DNA of 14,691 nucleotides, from positions 1 through 14,691 of the forward strand of contig JAQUUD010000029.1 in the NCBI GenBank assembly GCA_028694075.1. The letters run 5' to 3'. This stretch comes from Clostridia bacterium (GTDB lineage Bacteria; Bacillota; Clostridia; Christensenellales; UBA1242). Positions within the stretch are counted from its first letter, which is position 1; every line of letters begins with the position of its first letter. This document shows, in pieces, positions 13,227 to 14,691 of this stretch. Below the pieces are notes generated by a model. It ran no database searches. It saw only the letters and a program-made list of their open reading frames with translations, and had not been told where the DNA came from. The position numbers and the translations under genes are program-made.

Positions 13227-13261
13227 TAATTCGAAAATCGTTAGTTCGAATTATTTTTTTT
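13227..13261 (+). terminator. Terminator of the dnaX-ybaB-recR operon
   Basis: Perfect 9-bp stem TAATTCGAA (13227-13235) and TTCGAATTA (13245-13253), 9-nt loop, then T8 (13254-13261). Confidence 0.93.
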
Positions 13262-13464
13262 GCTTTGCAAAATCTGACCGACTGTGACTATTGTTACAAA
13301 ATATTTATAGTTTTGCAAATAAAAAACCTCTTATATATAATAAAGTCGGTGGTTTCGAACGCTTTGCTCAAATATACTAAGAAGTTTTTTCTATAAATTT
13401 AGACGATAAAATTTTTCATATAATGTATTAACAATCATATAGATTTTGTTTTTAGTGAATAAAA
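13262..13464. other. Convergent spacer with a possible minus-strand terminator and interleaved inverted repeats
   Basis: No ORF. On the minus strand GAAACC (13351-13356) and GGTTTT with a T-tract (13321-13328) may form the terminator of the gene at 13465-14457. Two inverted repeats interleave: TTTGCAAAA (13264-13272) with TTTTGCAAA (13311-13319), and ACCGACT (13277-13283) with AGTCGGT (13344-13350). GAATAA-AA-TTATTC spans the stop codon of the minus-strand gene. Confidence 0.45.
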
Positions 13465-14457
13465 TTATTCATTATAAAATTCAATTACAAGATTTCTTAA
13501 TTCTCTTGTCAGGAATTTTATGCTTCTGACCGAAGATGCCATATAATCATATGCGGTTATTAATGCCACAACATTTTTAAAGTCGGATTTTTCGCAATTT
13601 GATAAAATAACATTTGTTATGTAAATTATGTCTTCTTTTAAATTTGTGCCAACTCTTTTATCATAATTTAATTCGCTTTTAATATCTTTGCAAATCACTT
13701 TAACTTCTGCTAAAAATTTTTCTGCTTTTTTAACAGTATCTTCAATTTCATTATTCTCTTCTGTCATATTTTCATCTCCTTCTTCTAATTCATTTTGCTC
13801 GGCGTATTTTTCGTTTGTTCTAAGCGTTTGCCCGCTTTCTTTTGCCTTTTCAAACATTTCAATCTCTTGACCGCAACTTTTTTTCTCTAAATTCTTTGAA
13901 TTCAAATGAACAAAAATATTTAATTTCTGATTTATGCTTGAATTACTATTGAGTTGTGGGGTTTCTTTTTTTGTTTCTTCTTGTGGCTCTGGAAGTTTAG
14001 ACATAATATCTTTTTTTATATCTTCAACCCGAATTTCAAAAAATTTGGCGATTATATTCCTAAATGGCAATATTAATTCAGTTGCAAAATTAGAATATTC
14101 TTCCGCTCGCCCTTTTTCTGTTTTATAGTATTCTTTTAAAAACGCATCAAAATCAATTTCTTTGTTTTTAAAACCAACCAAAATACAAAAAATAAGTGGC
14201 AAAGCCTTTTCTGTTTCATCAGGTAAAACAAATTTATTTTCTTTTGTTGAACTGCGAAGTTGTGCCTTGGAAAATTCTCGCTCAAAATTAAAATTATTCA
14301 TTTTATTAGCAATTAAATTATAAACTTCCTTGCTGTCGGTTATGTTTTTTAAAATATTAGCAATTTTATAATTCGCTAAAATAAATTTTCCGTCAATCAT
14401 ATCGTTACAACTTGAAAGCAGGTTATTAATTTTTGAATATTCTTCCAACGAAACCAT
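13465..14457 (-). CDS. Hypothetical two-domain protein, 330 aa, with internal ribosome binding site
   Basis: Family not recognised. Residues 1-150 form a helical domain (LLSSCNDMIDGKFILANYKI..., then ALPLIFCILVGF and ELILPFRNIIAKFFEI). Residues about 152-240 are a low-complexity linker rich in Glu, Lys, Asn and Gln. Residues 241-330 form a second helical domain. No signal peptide or membrane segment is convincing. ATG 14457 follows AGGGAG by 5-6 bases on the minus strand. Met231 is preceded by a perfect AAGGAG (plus-strand 13776-13781) at 8-base spacing, so residues 231-330 (13465-13767) might also be made as a separate 100-aa protein, or the gene may be a fusion of two. It is convergent with recR. 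Confidence 0.75.
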   Translation of the reverse strand: MVSLEEYSKINNLLSSCNDMIDGKFILANYKIANILKNITDSKEVYNLIANKMNNFNFEREFSKAQLRSSTKENKFVLPDETEKALPLIFCILVGFKNKEIDFDAFLKEYYKTEKGRAEEYSNFATELILPFRNIIAKFFEIRVEDIKKDIMSKLPEPQEETKKETPQLNSNSSINQKLNIFVHLNSKNLEKKSCGQEIEMFEKAKESGQTLRTNEKYAEQNELEEGDENMTEENNEIEDTVKKAEKFLAEVKVICKDIKSELNYDKRVGTNLKEDIIYITNVILSNCEKSDFKNVVALITAYDYMASSVRSIKFLTRELRNLVIEFYNE

Positions 14458-14477
14458 AAAAACTCCCTATTAAAAAT

Positions 14478-14486
14478 ATAATATCA
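14478..14486 (-). promoter_or_regulatory. Extended -10 of the 330-aa gene
   Basis: On the minus strand TGA-TATTAT (-10 at 14478-14483, TG at 14485-14486). No good -35 is seen at 17 bp. It lies about 20 bp before the start codon. Confidence 0.5.
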
Positions 14487-14546
14487 CAAATTGAAAAAAA
14501 AGAAAAGTTTTTTGGAATAATATAATTATTTTTTAAAAATATAAAC

Positions 14547-14575
14547 TTTACTTTTAATAGAAAATTTGATAAAAT
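14547..14575 (+). promoter_or_regulatory. Promoter placing the start point at the ATG of the last gene
   Basis: TTTACT (14547-14552), 17-bp spacer, TAAAAT (14570-14575), with TGA before the -10. The start point would be about 14582, which is the A of the ATG, so the mRNA would have no leader. Confidence 0.7.
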
Positions 14576-14581
14576 GTATAT

Positions 14582-14691
14582 ATGGAATTTTTTGAAGATT
14601 CAACTATAAGCAAACTGATTATGCTGTTTGTTATGGAAAAAATGGAAATGCCGTTAACAGAGCGTTCCATAATCGATATCTGCACAAGTCA
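14582..14691 (+). CDS. DUF4364-type protein, N-terminal fragment
   Basis: Only the first 36 codons are in the window; the gene runs off the right edge. The start EFFEDSTISKLIMLFVMEKM followed by EMPLTERSIIDICTS matches the N-terminal helix pattern of DUF4364 proteins (hydrophobic helix, then PLT and a second helix), a Clostridia family thought to carry a winged-helix fold. It is probably cytoplasmic and possibly regulatory. There is no ribosome binding site before the ATG, and the -10 ends 6 bases upstream, which points to a leaderless transcript. It is divergent from the 330-aa gene. The assignment rests on a short segment. Confidence 0.65.
   Translation, partial: MEFFEDSTISKLIMLFVMEKMEMPLTERSIIDICTS

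Noticed and set aside
13688..14128. Plus-strand ORFs opposite the 330-aa gene
   Set aside because: Ser/Phe-rich shadows of the Glu/Lys-rich linker on the coding strand.

Overview
The window is AT-rich bacterial DNA and almost certainly comes from a low-GC Gram-positive, most likely an uncultured Clostridia-type Bacillota. The evidence is a dnaX-ybaB-recR block, a VanW-domain protein, a small zinc-ribbon protein with a CxxC...CPDC pattern, the start of a DUF4364-type gene, strong AGGAGG-like ribosome binding sites, and promoters of the form TTGACA-17-TATAAT that usually carry a TG just before the -10. Many Rho-independent terminators with T-runs are present.

Layout. Bases 1-198 are four tandem 49-bp copies of a GC-rich unit, quite unlike the rest of the window. 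Next come an NAD-type short-chain dehydrogenase (284-1018), an unrecognised 209-aa protein (1257-1886), and a small two-helix membrane protein on the minus strand (2012-2428). Its promoter diverges from that of tRNA-Ala(TGC) (2641-2717). A 400-bp spacer rich in inverted repeats, including a 28-nt copy of the 5' end of tRNA-Ile, leads to tRNA-Ile(GAT) (3121-3197). Single-gene units follow, mostly with their own promoters or terminators: a 55-aa zinc-ribbon protein, a C1q/BclA-like jelly-roll surface protein, a SAM methyltransferase and a membrane-anchored VanW protein.

From 7460 to 10706 there are six small genes (130-175 aa) that I cannot assign to any family. One (8565-9008) has an internal duplication. 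They lead into the replication/repair block dnaX-ybaB-recR (10769-13161), which ends at a strong terminator. Convergent to it is a 330-aa two-domain protein on the minus strand (13465-14457). Divergent from that, the window ends inside a DUF4364-type gene that appears to be transcribed without a leader.

The most notable feature is dnaX. The zero frame stops directly after an A9 run (11860-11868, then C), and the C-terminal tau-like domain lies in the -1 frame. This gives either a short gamma-like product plus a slippage-dependent full-length product of about 494 aa, or a one-base assembly error. Other points of interest are an internal ribosome binding site in the 330-aa gene, the tRNA-Ile half copy with alternative hairpins next to it, tandem promoter copies before the orphan cluster, and palindromes before the jelly-roll gene. 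I found no insertion sequence, CRISPR array or complete novel multi-gene system.
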